From NCBI GenBank assembly GCA_028278525.1, contig JANQEE010000066.1, positions 1 through 64,000 on the forward strand: a DNA stretch of 64,000 nt, in the 5' to 3' direction. Shown here in pieces: positions 63,624 to 64,000 of this stretch; position 1 is the first letter of the stretch; each line of letters opens with the position of its first letter. This stretch comes from Minwuiaceae bacterium. Lineage in GTDB: Bacteria > Pseudomonadota > Alphaproteobacteria > Minwuiales > Minwuiaceae. The notes beneath the pieces were generated by a model. That model was given only the letters and a program-made list of their open reading frames with translations. It was not told the origin of the DNA and made no database searches. The translations under genes and the position numbers were made by a program.

Positions 63624-64000
63624 CTAAGCGGCCAAGGCCGGCCAGCGATCCCGCCAGGGTCGCGCCGCCTCCAACTGTGCCGCGAGGCGGAACAAGGTCG
63701 CTTCGTCACCGAAACGCGCGGTGAACAGGCTGCCGAGCGGCAGGCCGTCCGCCGTCCAGTAGAGCGGCACCGACATCGACGGCTGCCCGGTGGCGTTGGC
63801 GAGCGGCGTAAAGGGCGCGAAGGTGAAGGCCCGGCGCATGCCGGCGAGCGGCGCGTCGTCCGGCGCATCGAAGCTGCCGAGCGGCACCGGCGGTTCGCCG
63901 GTGGTGGGCGTCAGCAGCAGGTCGTAGTTCTGCTGGAACCGGGCGACATCGCGCGCCATGCTTTGCAGATCCTGCATCGACAGCAGGAATTCGGCGGCGC
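63624..64000 (-). CDS. Amidase, C-terminal part (continues past the window)
   Basis: The visible C-terminal 125 residues or so include [15 protein letters not shown] and [31 protein letters not shown], characteristic of the amidase signature family's C-terminal end. The catalytic Ser-Ser-Lys region lies outside the window. Confidence 0.9.
   Translation of the reverse strand, partial: AAEFLLSMQDLQSMARDVARFQQNYDLLLTPTTGEPPVPLGSFDAPDDAPLAGMRRAFTFAPFTPLANATGQPSMSVPLYWTADGLPLGSLFTARFGDEATLFRLAAQLEAARPWRDRWPALAA

Noticed and set aside
1-64000. Phage or integrated mobile island.
   Set aside because: No integrase, transposase, tRNA-flanked direct repeats or phage structural genes are seen.

Overview
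The window is GC-rich, densely coded DNA from an alphaproteobacterium, most likely Rhodospirillales-like. Evidence for this is CtrA and its phosphotransferase ChpT in one window, an Usg-family protein, short four-base operon overlaps, flagellar and chemotaxis genes, and PEP-CTERM proteins. I see no rRNA, tRNA, CRISPR array, intact insertion sequence or phage. The genus cannot be told from the sequence.

Region by region: 0.1-4.2 kb (minus strand) is a probable stress operon: a Spy/CpxP-like periplasmic protein, a sterol-desaturase-type membrane hydroxylase, a Tat-exported amidohydrolase, an ECF sigma factor, a short anti-sigma-like protein and a second Spy-like protein. 4.3-8.1 kb holds an aldo/keto reductase with a membrane partner, a Fur-family regulator divergent from a PEP-CTERM protein across tandem palindromes, and an acetyltransferase. 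8.3-14.0 kb is a compatible-solute locus: a 19-codon leader, two BCCT carriers, a hybrid substrate-binding lipoprotein (OpuAC/ProX-like plus TAXI-like plus a C-terminal membrane anchor) and a UspA protein, with no ABC permease or ATPase. 14.2-24.2 kb holds three EamA exporters with Lrp/LysR regulators, a DUF1127 protein, a DUF1835 protein, a PEP-CTERM gene beside a frameshifted relative sharing its promoter palindrome, an unknown HTH protein and a DUF523 protein.

24.2-30.3 kb is metal uptake: two promoters carry the same Zur-type palindrome, one before an outer-membrane barrel/binding protein/permease operon and one before znuA; a TPR protein lies between them. 30.3-33.1 kb holds fliI-fliJ and the divergent ctrA with a perfect TTAA-N7-TTAA box. 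33.2-35.6 kb holds a luciferase-like monooxygenase with its MarR regulator, and a GST. 35.6-42.7 kb is chpT-cheA-cheW-cheY-cheB-cheR plus a DUF3553 protein.

42.7-53.4 kb is a formate module: a fused FdsG-FdsB diaphorase, FdsA, formate-THF ligase, and FdhD and MobA for cofactor maturation, with a Cache sensor kinase and a FlgC-like rod protein in between. 53.4-64 kb carries an ArsP-type permease with ArsR, an SDR, CysQ, an FMN-binding protein, an AcuI-like reductase, an orphan macrodomain, Usg, an orphan peptide-type binding protein beside a dihydroorotase remnant, a degenerate receiver protein, YgfZ and the end of an amidase.

Two intergenic repeat families are present: a MITE-like element (three copies, with apparent TAGN target duplications at stop codons) and a long, nearly perfect hairpin (two copies). 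The strongest candidate for an undescribed system is the BCCT / hybrid binding-protein / UspA locus.
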